Source: DASQEH01 sp035633755
Lineage (GTDB): Bacteria > Actinomycetota > Actinomycetes > Propionibacteriales > Nocardioidaceae
DNA: 64,000 nucleotides
Direction of reading: 5' to 3'
Assembly: GCA_035633755.1 (NCBI GenBank)
Contig: DASQEH010000054.1
Coordinates: 1-64,000, forward strand
Below, one piece after another: positions 26,201 to 34,664 of this stretch; the first letter of the stretch is position 1; every line of letters starts with the position of its first letter. The notes under the pieces were generated by a model. The model saw only the letters and a list, made by a program, of their open reading frames with translations, searched no databases and was not told the DNA's origin. A program made the position numbers and the translations under genes.

Positions 26201-26887
26201 TCAGGCCGGTGCCTGGATGTCGACCTCGTCGGCCTCCAGGTCGAGCTGGATGGTGTATGTCACGTCGTCACTGCCGTCGTAGAAGGGGCCGGCGATCTCG
26301 GCGCTCTGGACATCGTCGTCCGACGTGAGCCGGTACGAGACCGTGAAGTCGTCGGTCCCTGCGGACGGGAACACCTGCTGAACTGCGTCGCCCGGCAATG
26401 TGCCGTCGATCGTCGTGAGCACTTCGTCGCCATCGCGCGACTCGTCTCCGGCCTCCGGGTCCTCGGTGGCGGTGAACAGCGAGGAGATTCCTGCCTCGGT
26501 GTCCATCAGGTTGGCGGGGTCTGGAGCGCCGTAGTCCGCCGGGTCGATGGTGTTCCAGCCGACGAAGGGGAACTCGGCGTAGACCCGGCCATTGACGGCC
26601 ACCAGCGGAGCGGAGATGTCGGTGGCAGCGGTCTGCACCTTGACCTCGCCGGTGAACGCCGGTGCGTGCGTGCCGGTCCCGGTGGCGCTCAGCAGGCCCT
26701 CGAGCCCGTCGGGCAGCTGCTCGGTCGCCAAGGTGAAGCCGATGTACTCCGCGGAGTCGAAGCTTTCCTTGGCTGCCGCGAGCCGATCCTCGGGTGGCGC
26801 TTCGTTCGACGACGACGAGCCGCCGTCGCAGGCGGTGACGGCGACGACGAGAACGGCGGCTGCGGCAACGAGTTTTCGCACGCTCAC
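26201..26887 (-). CDS. LprG/LppX-family lipoprotein
   Basis: 228 aa from GTG 26887 (GTG 26881 also fits); the frame is open to 27052, but that would run into parC. Residues 1-20 are a lipoprotein signal with lipobox VTAC (Cys20), so it is anchored outside the membrane. The mature part is acidic with alternating strands, matching the LppX_LprAFG fold that holds lipids in a hydrophobic pocket: FTLATEQLPDGLEGLLSATGTG, FTGEVKVQT, AVNGRVYAEFPFVGWNTIDP. It precedes the P55-like MFS gene by 10 bases and is very probably its partner. The start lies 31 bases after the parC stop, so transcription may run through parC-lprG-P55. Confidence 0.85.
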   Translation of the reverse strand: MSVRKLVAAAAVLVVAVTACDGGSSSSNEAPPEDRLAAAKESFDSAEYIGFTLATEQLPDGLEGLLSATGTGTHAPAFTGEVKVQTAATDISAPLVAVNGRVYAEFPFVGWNTIDPADYGAPDPANLMDTEAGISSLFTATEDPEAGDESRDGDEVLTTIDGTLPGDAVQQVFPSAGTDDFTVSYRLTSDDDVQSAEIAGPFYDGSDDVTYTIQLDLEADEVDIQAPA

Positions 26888-26918
26888 AGCCTGCCATGTC
26901 GACGCAGCTGTCTCCGCC

Positions 26919-29363
26919 TCAGCCGCGAAGTAGCCCACAGATTGCGGCAATGGGTTGCGGTGCCGGCACGCCGGACCCGTCCCGGCGGCCGTGCTCCTCG
27001 GGGAGGTCGACCGGAGCGCCACTGGCTGCTGCGGCCTTCGCGGGCGCCGCACCGGCGAAGGCGACGGTGAGCTGGTCCTCGCCGCGCAGAAAGCGGTGAC
27101 ATCGCACGCCGCCGGTGCCCCGCCCCTTCCGGGGGTACTCGCGTAGGTCGCTCACCTTGACGGTGCCCGCCTCCGTGCCTGGCAGTGCCGCCGAAGAGCC
27201 GGCGACCGTGACCACGACGTTGTCCAAGGCGGGATCCACCGAGCCGAACGAGACCACCCGGCAGCCGGGTGACAGCCGTACGCCGACGATGCCGCCACCC
27301 GAGCGACCTTGCGGCCGGACCGCGGCTGCGGGGAACCGCAGCAGCTGCGCGTCGCTGCTCACGAACACCAGGTCGTCGTCGGGGCTGCGCAGCTCCACGG
27401 CTCCTACCACCGTGTCGTCATCAAGCCGGATCACGTCCCACGCGTCCCGGTTGACCAAGATCTCGGGCTGCACGCGTTTCACCACTCCGCGGGCTGTCCC
27501 CAGGGCGAGTCCGAGAGAGTCCGGGTTCAGCGAAGTCAACGTGACAGCGGTCTCGCCGGGTTGCAGCGCGACGAACTCGGTCACGGGTGCGCCGCCCTGC
27601 AGGTGCGGGGCGTTGGCCGTCGGCGGCAGGGCTGGCAAGTCCAGGACGCCGAGCTTCACAAGCCTGCCTGCCGACGTCACTACTCCGACCGAGCCGCGAG
27701 CCGTCGTGTGTGCCGATGCCACGACGACGTCATGTCGGCTGCGGGCACCCCCTCGTCCCGGCGGCTCGTCGCCGGTTGTCCTGGCCAACAGACCGGCCGA
27801 GGACAACAGCACCAGGCACGGGTCGTCGGTGACCTCCAGTGGCACAGCCGTGAGCACAGGTTGACCTGCCGACTGCAACAGCACCGTACGCCGCGCAGTG
27901 CCGTGCTTGGACGCCACGTCGGCGAGCTCAGCAGACACAGCCTGCTGCAGCAGTGACTCGTCATCGAGGAGCGCACTGAGCTCAGTGATGGTCTCGCGTA
28001 GGGCGGCGTGCTCCTTGTCGAGCTCGAGCTTCGAGAACCGGGTGAGCCGGCGCAGCGGCATGTCGAGGATGTAGTTGGCTTGGATCTCGGTGAGGTCGAA
28101 CACCGTCATCAGACGGGAGCGAGCGGCCTCGGCGTTGTCGCTGGTGCGGATGACCTCGATGACCTCGTCGATGTCGAGGATCGCGACGAGCAGGCCATCG
28201 ACGAGATGCAGGCGATCCTCCGCCTGTGCGCGCCGGTAGGTGGTGCGTCGCCGCACGACGTCGTATCGGTGGTCGAGATACACCTGCAGCAGCTCCATGA
28301 GGCCCAGCGTGCGAGGCTGCCCGTCGACGAGGGCGACGGCGTTGATCCCGAATGTCTCCTCCATCGGCGTCTGCCGGTAGAGCTGCTCCAGCAGGGCCTC
28401 GGGGTGGAACCCGTTCTTGACCTCGATGACCAGCTGCAGACCCTTGCTCCGGTCGGTCAGGTCCTTGACGTCGGCGATGCCTTGCAGCTTCTTCGTCTGG
28501 ACGAGGGTCTTGATTCGCTCGATGACGCGTTCCGGCCCGACGTTGTACGGCAGCTCCGTGACGACGATCCCCTTGCGCCGTGCCGTGACGCTCTCGATGC
28601 GTGCGGTCGCGCGCATGCGGAATGAGCCGCGTCCCGTGGCGTATGCCTCGGCGATCCCGTCCAGGCCGACGATCTTGCCGCCGGTCGGCAGGTCCGGACC
28701 GGGGATGAACCGCATGACGTCGTCGAGCGTCGCCTGGGGGTGGGAGATGAGGTGGCGAAGGGCTTGCACCACCTCGACCAGGTTGTGTGGCGCCAGGTTG
28801 GTGGCCATGCCCACGGCAATGCCGCTCGCGCCGTTCACGAGCAGGTTCGGGAAGGCCGCCGGAAGTACGGCTGGCTCGAGCTCACGGCTGTCGTAGTTCG
28901 CCTTGAAGTCGACCGTGTCCTCGTCGATCCCGACCGTCATCGGCAGCGCCGCAGGGGCCATCCGGCACTCGGAGTAGCGCATCGCCGCCGGCGGGTCGTC
29001 CGGTGAGCCGAAGTTCCCGTGGCCATCGATGAGGGGCAGCCGCATCGACCACGGTTGCACCATGCGGACCAGGGCGTCGTAGATCGCGCCGTCCCCATGG
29101 GGGTGCAGCCGGCCCATCACCTCGCCGACGACCCGAGCGCTCTTGACATGACCGCGGTCGGGACGGAGCCCCATGTCGTTCATGGTGTAGAGGATGCGGC
29201 GCTGCACGGGCTTCAACCCGTCGCGCGCGTCGGGCAGGGCCCGCGAGTAGATGACCGAGTAGGCGTACTCCAAGTAGCTCGAGCGCATCTCGTCGCGGAC
29301 GTCGATATCGACGATGTGCTCGTCGAAGTCGTCGGGCGGAGGCGAGGTCGTTCGTCGGGCCAT
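26919..29363 (-). CDS. parC: DNA topoisomerase IV-type subunit A (GyrA paralogue)
   Basis: 814 aa from ATG 29363; the open frame extends to 29510, but homology begins at MARRTTS. A CACAAT hexamer ends 6 bases before the start, so the mRNA may be leaderless. The breakage-reunion domain carries the active Tyr130 in AAMRYSECRM and the motif HPHGDGAIYDALVR, where the residue matching E. coli GyrA Ser83 is Gly92. The C-terminal domain consists of beta-pinwheel blades but has no GyrA box (QRRGGKG), which argues against supercoiling activity. It pairs with parE 3.2 kb away, and their separation by three unrelated genes is unusual. Confidence 0.92.
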   Translation of the reverse strand: MARRTTSPPPDDFDEHIVDIDVRDEMRSSYLEYAYSVIYSRALPDARDGLKPVQRRILYTMNDMGLRPDRGHVKSARVVGEVMGRLHPHGDGAIYDALVRMVQPWSMRLPLIDGHGNFGSPDDPPAAMRYSECRMAPAALPMTVGIDEDTVDFKANYDSRELEPAVLPAAFPNLLVNGASGIAVGMATNLAPHNLVEVVQALRHLISHPQATLDDVMRFIPGPDLPTGGKIVGLDGIAEAYATGRGSFRMRATARIESVTARRKGIVVTELPYNVGPERVIERIKTLVQTKKLQGIADVKDLTDRSKGLQLVIEVKNGFHPEALLEQLYRQTPMEETFGINAVALVDGQPRTLGLMELLQVYLDHRYDVVRRRTTYRRAQAEDRLHLVDGLLVAILDIDEVIEVIRTSDNAEAARSRLMTVFDLTEIQANYILDMPLRRLTRFSKLELDKEHAALRETITELSALLDDESLLQQAVSAELADVASKHGTARRTVLLQSAGQPVLTAVPLEVTDDPCLVLLSSAGLLARTTGDEPPGRGGARSRHDVVVASAHTTARGSVGVVTSAGRLVKLGVLDLPALPPTANAPHLQGGAPVTEFVALQPGETAVTLTSLNPDSLGLALGTARGVVKRVQPEILVNRDAWDVIRLDDDTVVGAVELRSPDDDLVFVSSDAQLLRFPAAAVRPQGRSGGGIVGVRLSPGCRVVSFGSVDPALDNVVVTVAGSSAALPGTEAGTVKVSDLREYPRKGRGTGGVRCHRFLRGEDQLTVAFAGAAPAKAAAASGAPVDLPEEHGRRDGSGVPAPQPIAAICGLLRG

Positions 29364-29445
29364 GGTGCATTGTGACGCGGACAGCCGACGGCTGGGCCAG
29401 CGACCCGCTGGGCGGCGTGACCTGACCGGCCGGTTGGCGCCGGGC

Positions 29446-31161
29446 TCAGCCTCGCGAACCGGGGAGGTTGTCCTCGCCGTAGGCGTGCTCCCGCGCGTCG
29501 CCCTCGGCAACGGCCGCGGCCTCCTGGTCGCGTAGCTCGACGCGGCGGATCTTGCCGGAGATCGTCTTCGGAAGATCAGCGAACTCGATCCGGCGGATGC
29601 GCTTGTACGGGGCCAGGCGCTCGCGGGAGTACGTCATGATGTCCAGCGCCAGCTCCGGACTGGGGGAGTGGCCCGGGCGGAGCGCAACGAAGGCCTTCGG
29701 CACCGCCAGTCGCACCTCGTGCGGCGACGGGACGACCGCCGCCTCAGCCACAGCCGGGTGCTCGACGAGCACGCTCTCCAGCTCGAAGGGGCTGATGCGG
29801 TAGTCACTGGCCTTGAACACGTCGTCGTCGCGCCCGAGGTAGGTGATGTAGCCGTCCTCGTCGCGGGTGGCGAGGTCGCCGCTGTGGTAGTAGCCGTGTG
29901 CCGTGGCGCCCTCGTTCAACGCGTCGTCGCCGAGGTAGCCGGTCATCAGGCCCGCGGGACGGCGGGCGAGCTCCAGGCACAGCTCGCCGTCGTCGCCGGC
30001 CTCACCGGTCGCCGGGTCGACGAGCGCGACGACGTACCCGGGCAACGGCCGGCCCATGGACCCGGGTCTGACGGGCTGGCCGGGGGAGTTGCCGACCTGG
30101 GCGGTGGTCTCCGTCTGGCCGTACCCGTCGCGGACCGTGACGCCCCAGGCGGCGCTGATCCTCGAGACGACCTCGGGGTTCAGCGGCTCACCCGCCGCCA
30201 GGCACTCGCGCAGGAGGAGCCGCTGCGTGGCCAGTGACGCCTGCATGATCATGCGCCAGACCGTCGGCGGCGCACAGAACGTGGTGACCCCCACCCGCTC
30301 CATCATGTCCAGCAGGGCATCGACATCCAGACGCGAGTAGTCGTAGACGACCGCCGTCACGCCCGCGTTCCAGGGGGCGAAGAAGCTGGACCAAGCGTGC
30401 TTGGCCCAGCCCGGCGAGGAGATGTTCAGGTGGAGGTCGCCGGGGTGGAACCCGATCCAGTACATGGTGGAGAGATGGCCGACCGGGTACGACGTGGCGG
30501 TGTGCTGGACGAGCTTCGGCTCCGCGGTCGTACCTGAGGTGAAGTACAGCAGCATCGGGTCGTCGGCCCGAGTCCCTCCGCCAACCAGGAGCGGGCGGTC
30601 CTCGGCGATCGCCTCGTCGTAGGACAGCCATCCGCTGGTCCCCCCGACGCTGATGCGTACCAGCGAGGAGGTCTCCACCCCCAGCCGGGCGGCGTCGGGT
30701 GCACCCGCGATGATCGCCCGAGCATCTCCCCGCTTCAACCGAGCCCCCACGTCGGCCGGGAGCAGCTGTGTGGTCGCCGGGATGATCACCGCTCCGATTC
30801 GGATGCAGGCGAGCATCGAGACCCACAGTGGAACGGTGTTGCCGAGCATCACCATGACGCGATCACCGTGGGCCACGCCGTTGGCCCGCAGGAACGCGGC
30901 GAGTCGTTGCGACAGCGTGGACAGCTGGGCGTAGCTGAGCTGGGTGTCCGACCCGTTCTCGTCGACGATCCACAGGGCCACCACGTCGGGCTGCTCGACC
31001 GCGAGCACGTCGAACCAGTCGGTCGCGTAGTTGAACTCGTCGAGCTCTGGCCACCGGAAATCCCGATATGCCGTGTCGTAGTCCTCGCGGTGGGCAAGCA
31101 GGAAGTCACGCGCGTGCCGGAAAGCCGTCGTGGCGGCGCTCGGCGAGCTGCTGTCGGGCAT
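29446..31161 (-). CDS. AMP-forming acyl-CoA synthetase (medium-chain type)
   Basis: 571 aa from ATG 31161, which GGGAGG precedes at 9 bases; the frame stays open to 32106, but that part is antisense to the pat gene. Adenylation motifs are complete: YFTSGTTAEPKLVQHT (P-loop), the A5-like DGYGQTETT, GYYHSGDLATRDEDGYITYLGRDDDVFK and the catalytic-lysine block LPKTISGKIRRVELR. It converts a fatty or organic acid to its acyl-CoA via an acyl-AMP. The chain length is unknown; similarity is to the ACSM group. The lysine lies in a PX4GK motif, the known target for Pat acetyltransferases, and a Pat-type gene is divergent only 87 bases away. Confidence 0.9.
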   Translation of the reverse strand: MPDSSSPSAATTAFRHARDFLLAHREDYDTAYRDFRWPELDEFNYATDWFDVLAVEQPDVVALWIVDENGSDTQLSYAQLSTLSQRLAAFLRANGVAHGDRVMVMLGNTVPLWVSMLACIRIGAVIIPATTQLLPADVGARLKRGDARAIIAGAPDAARLGVETSSLVRISVGGTSGWLSYDEAIAEDRPLLVGGGTRADDPMLLYFTSGTTAEPKLVQHTATSYPVGHLSTMYWIGFHPGDLHLNISSPGWAKHAWSSFFAPWNAGVTAVVYDYSRLDVDALLDMMERVGVTTFCAPPTVWRMIMQASLATQRLLLRECLAAGEPLNPEVVSRISAAWGVTVRDGYGQTETTAQVGNSPGQPVRPGSMGRPLPGYVVALVDPATGEAGDDGELCLELARRPAGLMTGYLGDDALNEGATAHGYYHSGDLATRDEDGYITYLGRDDDVFKASDYRISPFELESVLVEHPAVAEAAVVPSPHEVRLAVPKAFVALRPGHSPSPELALDIMTYSRERLAPYKRIRRIEFADLPKTISGKIRRVELRDQEAAAVAEGDAREHAYGEDNLPGSRG

Positions 31162-31236
31162 CGGGACGTACCTCCCGCATTGAGTGGCCTGGATGGCGTC
31201 TGAGTCTGGGCCACGATCCGACGCCGCGTAAAGCGG

Positions 31237-31242
31237 TAGATT
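31237..31242 (+). promoter_or_regulatory. Candidate -10 of the pat gene (leaderless)
   Basis: TAGATT with 6 bases to the GTG at 31249 and no Shine-Dalgarno. Confidence 0.4.
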
Positions 31243-31248
31243 CTCGTC

Positions 31249-33951
31249 GTGGCCGACCCGCAGGAGCGCATGAGCTATCCCGCGCACTGGGAGGCGGACG
31301 TGCTGCTGCTCGACGGTGGGGCTGCCCGGCTGCGTCCGATTCGCCCCGACGACGCCGACAAGCTGGTCGAGTTCTACGCCCGGGTATCCCCGGAGTCGAA
31401 GTACATGCGGTTCTTCGCGCCCTATCCGCAGCTGTCCGATCGCGACGTCGATCGCTTCACCCATGTGGACAACGACGACCGGGTTGCGTTCGTGCTGACG
31501 ATCCGCGGGGACATCGTCGCCGTCAGCCGCTATGACAAGCTCGAGAACGGCGAGGCGGAGGTCGCGTTCCTCGTCGAGGACGCACATCAAGGGCGCGGCG
31601 TCGCCCAAGTACTGCTCGAGCACCTGGCGGAGGCGGGGCGCGAGCGCGGAGTCACTCGCTTCCTCGCCGAGGTTCTCCCGGACAACGCCCGGATGATCCA
31701 GGTCTTCAAGGACGCCGGCTACCGCGTGGCGGGTGGCTACAGGGATGGCGTCTTGATGCTCGACTTCCCCATCGAGGCGACCGACACGGCCGTGGGGGTG
31801 ATGCGTTCTCGCGAGCACCGAGCCGAGGCGCGGTCCATGGAGCGCTTCTTCAAGGCGCGAAGCGTCGCGGTGATCGGCGCCAGCCGTCGGTCCGACACCG
31901 TGGGTGCGACCCTCGTGCGCAACCTTGTCCTGGGTGGCTTCTCGGGAAGGGTGTACGTGGTCAACCCGGCCGCCGATGCGGTCGCCGGGATGCCGGCGTA
32001 CGCGACCGTGCAGCAGATCCCCGACGCGGTGGACCTCGCGATCGTCGCCGTTCCCGCTGATGCGGTCCAGGAGGTCGTGCTCGACTGCGCCGGGAAAGGC
32101 GTTCACGGGCTGGTCGTCGTCTCGAGCGGTTTCGCCGAGACGGGCGACGACGGCCGTCGACGTCAGCGACGCCTGGTCGGCTTGGCGCGGTCCTACGGCC
32201 TGCGGCTGGTCGGCCCCAACTGTCTGGGATTCATCAACACTGCCCCCGACGTGTCGCTGAACGCGTCCCTGGCGCCGACGATGCCGCCACGTGGTCGGGT
32301 CGGGTTCTTCAGCCAGTCAGGCGCACTCGGTGTGGCGATACTCGAGGCGGTGGCACGGCGAGGCATCGGCTTGTCGACGTTCGTCTCGGCGGGCAACCGG
32401 GCCGACGTGTCGGGCAACGACCTGCTGCAGTTCTGGGAGGAGGACGAGGCCACCGAGGTCGTCCTGCTGTACCTGGAGTCGATCGGCAATCCACGCAAGT
32501 TCTCTCGCATCGCCCGTCGGGTGGGGCGCACGAAGCCCGTTGTCGCGGTCAAGTCCGGCCGGACCACGCAAGGCGTTCCGTTGGGCCACACGGTCAAGGC
32601 CACGCGCGCTCCCCAAGCAGCTGTGGACGCCATGTTCCGCCAGGCGGGCGTGATCCAGGTGGAGACGCTCGACGAGATGTTCGACGTGGCGCAGCTGCTC
32701 GCCCATCAGCCGCTCCCCATGGGCCCTCGGGTCGCGGTGGTGGGGAACTCCGACGCCTTGGGTCTGCTCGCCGCCGACTCGGCGCTCGCGGCGGGCTTGT
32801 TGGTGACGATGTCGGTGTCCCTTGGTACCGACGCGTCGGCGGGCGAATTCGAGGCGGCGCTCGACAAGGCGATCGACAGTGACGAGGTCGACGCCGTGAT
32901 CACGGTGTTCATCCCGCCTCTGAACACCTCTGGCGACGAGGTGGCGAGCGTGCTGGCCACCGTGGGGGATCAGTCGGACAAGCCGATCGTGTCCACGTTC
33001 CTGGCCAGCGTCGGCCTTCCGGAACTGCTCCGCGTACCGGACCTGGCGACCTCCGCCGGCCGCGGGTCCGTGCCCTCGTATCCGGCGCCTGAGTCAGCGG
33101 TACGTGCCCTGGCGCGGGTGTGTCACTACGCGCGGTGGGCGAGCCGCCCGCCGGGCACGATGTCGGAGTACGACGACATCGACGCCGTGAGGGCTCGCAG
33201 GCTTGTCAACCGGCTGCTGGTCAACGCCGAAGGCACGGTCGACCTGACCGACGAGCAGCTCACCGAGCTGCTCGGGTACTACGGCATCTCGCTTGTGCCG
33301 GCGCGGCGCGTTGCCAGCCTGGCCGAGGCGGTTACCGCGGGTGCGGAGCTCGGGTGGGGAGTCGCTTTGAAGGCGACCGCTGAGCACCTGCGCCAGCGAC
33401 CTGACCTGTCACACGTCCGTCCCAACATCCGCGACGACAGGGAGATGACGGCTGCTTGGCGAGGCCTGATGGCGTCGATCGGGGACCCTGCACGCGCGGA
33501 GCTCGTGGTGCAGCCGATGGCTCCCGGTGGGGTGTCGGTCTCGCTCAAGAGCCTCGAGGACACCTTGTTCGGTCCGATCGTGTCCTTCGGGATGGCGGGG
33601 ACGGCTTCGGAGCTGCTGGGCGACGTCGCCTACCGTATTCCTCCGCTCACCGACTCTGACGCGGCCGATCTCGTGCGAGATGTCCGAGCCTCTCCCCTCT
33701 TCTTCGGCTATCGAGGTTCCGAAGCGGTTGACGTGGCAGCGATCGAAGAGCTCATTCAACGCCTAGCGCGGTTGAAGGACGACCTGCCGGACGTTCGGGC
33801 GCTCGACCTCGGGCTGGTGCTGGCGAGTGCCCACGGTGCGCGCGTCCTTCGAGCCAGCGGGTGCCTCGCCGCTGTGAAGGCCGGACGCAGTGAGGTGCTG
33901 ACTCGTCGGCTCACCGGGCCCTCCAGCATGGAGGACACCCTCATCACCTGA
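31249..33951 (+). CDS. Pat-type protein lysine acetyltransferase: GNAT domain fused to an ADP-forming acyl-CoA synthetase-like module
   Basis: 900 aa. Residues about 25-170 are a GNAT domain (EVAFLVEDAHQGRGVAQVLLEHL and LPDNARMIQVFKDAGYRV). Next come a CoA-binding Rossmann domain from about 195 (SVAVIGASRRSDTVG), the succinyl-CoA-ligase-like domains (VGPNCLGFINT, GRVGFFSQSGALG) and an ATP-grasp region toward the C-terminus. This GNAT-first order is the actinobacterial layout; enterobacterial Pat has the reverse. Pat enzymes acetylate the catalytic lysine of AMP-forming acyl-CoA synthetases and switch them off. The synthetase-like part is regulatory, not catalytic, in characterised members. 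Residual ligase activity cannot be excluded here. An acyl-CoA synthetase lies divergently next door. Confidence 0.87.
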   Translation: MADPQERMSYPAHWEADVLLLDGGAARLRPIRPDDADKLVEFYARVSPESKYMRFFAPYPQLSDRDVDRFTHVDNDDRVAFVLTIRGDIVAVSRYDKLENGEAEVAFLVEDAHQGRGVAQVLLEHLAEAGRERGVTRFLAEVLPDNARMIQVFKDAGYRVAGGYRDGVLMLDFPIEATDTAVGVMRSREHRAEARSMERFFKARSVAVIGASRRSDTVGATLVRNLVLGGFSGRVYVVNPAADAVAGMPAYATVQQIPDAVDLAIVAVPADAVQEVVLDCAGKGVHGLVVVSSGFAETGDDGRRRQRRLVGLARSYGLRLVGPNCLGFINTAPDVSLNASLAPTMPPRGRVGFFSQSGALGVAILEAVARRGIGLSTFVSAGNRADVSGNDLLQFWEEDEATEVVLLYLESIGNPRKFSRIARRVGRTKPVVAVKSGRTTQGVPLGHTVKATRAPQAAVDAMFRQAGVIQVETLDEMFDVAQLLAHQPLPMGPRVAVVGNSDALGLLAADSALAAGLLVTMSVSLGTDASAGEFEAALDKAIDSDEVDAVITVFIPPLNTSGDEVASVLATVGDQSDKPIVSTFLASVGLPELLRVPDLATSAGRGSVPSYPAPESAVRALARVCHYARWASRPPGTMSEYDDIDAVRARRLVNRLLVNAEGTVDLTDEQLTELLGYYGISLVPARRVASLAEAVTAGAELGWGVALKATAEHLRQRPDLSHVRPNIRDDREMTAAWRGLMASIGDPARAELVVQPMAPGGVSVSLKSLEDTLFGPIVSFGMAGTASELLGDVAYRIPPLTDSDAADLVRDVRASPLFFGYRGSEAVDVAAIEELIQRLARLKDDLPDVRALDLGLVLASAHGARVLRASGCLAAVKAGRSEVLTRRLTGPSSMEDTLIT

Positions 33952-34067
33952 GGCCGTGGAGCGATCGGTGCTGTCGCGTCGTCTCACTCGGGCGAAGGTC
34001 GCCTCCAAGCGCTCGACGGATGGATCAGATGAATTGCCGCGCGCACCCGACGTGCAAGGATGGCGGG

Positions 34068-34664
34068 ATGCGCGAGGCGAGCTTGACCAACCAGTCCACG
34101 CAGATGCGCGCCGCCATCGACCGGGTCGGGTACTACCCCGCTGTCGTCGCTGACGCGGTCGAAGCAGCCGTGGCCGGTGAGACGGTGTTGAGCTTCGTCA
34201 TCCACCATGAGCCGACATTCGACCAGGACGAGGTCCGTCGCCATGTGACCGTGCTGGCGCTGACGCCCTCTCGGCTGATCGTCGCCCACACCGACGAGCA
34301 CCCGCCGGACGACTTGCTGCCGGAACCGTACGCCTCCACCTCGACCGAGGCGGTACCTATCTCGAGCCTGGGCAGCGTCGCGGTCACCCGGATGGTGGCG
34401 AACCCGGCGAAGGAGTCACGTCGTCGTACCACGCCTCCGGTCAGTGAAGCGGTCCTGACGGTGGGCTGGGGAGCCGTGCGGCGGGTCGACCTGGAACCGG
34501 CCACGTGTGGTGACCCCGACTGCGTGGCCGACCACGGCTACAGCGGCATGCTGTCGGCCGAGGACTTCGCGCTCCGGATCAGCTCCAGTGCCGATGGCCC
34601 GGAGGCGGTGGACGCCCTTCTCGACTTCGCGCAGGCGTTGAGTGCCGCCACGACCTCGTCTTGA
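34068..34664 (+). CDS. DUF5998 family protein
   Basis: 198 aa from ATG 34068 (the open frame reaches 34020). It reads as a soluble alpha/beta protein, with GETVLSFVIHHEPTFDQDEVRRHVTVLALTPSRLIVAHTDEH resembling a PH-like or Bypass-of-forespore C fold. A CGDPDC pair near residue 162 could bind metal. The family is found in actinobacteria, usually between the pat-like gene and the phosphodiesterase, as here, and its function is unknown. It is translationally coupled to the next gene by a 4-base overlap of stop and start codons. Confidence 0.75.
   Translation: MREASLTNQSTQMRAAIDRVGYYPAVVADAVEAAVAGETVLSFVIHHEPTFDQDEVRRHVTVLALTPSRLIVAHTDEHPPDDLLPEPYASTSTEAVPISSLGSVAVTRMVANPAKESRRRTTPPVSEAVLTVGWGAVRRVDLEPATCGDPDCVADHGYSGMLSAEDFALRISSSADGPEAVDALLDFAQALSAATTSS

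Noticed and set aside
31162..32106. N-terminal extension of the acyl-CoA synthetase frame
   Set aside because: Antisense to the pat gene; the true start at 31161 has a good ribosome site and matches family length.
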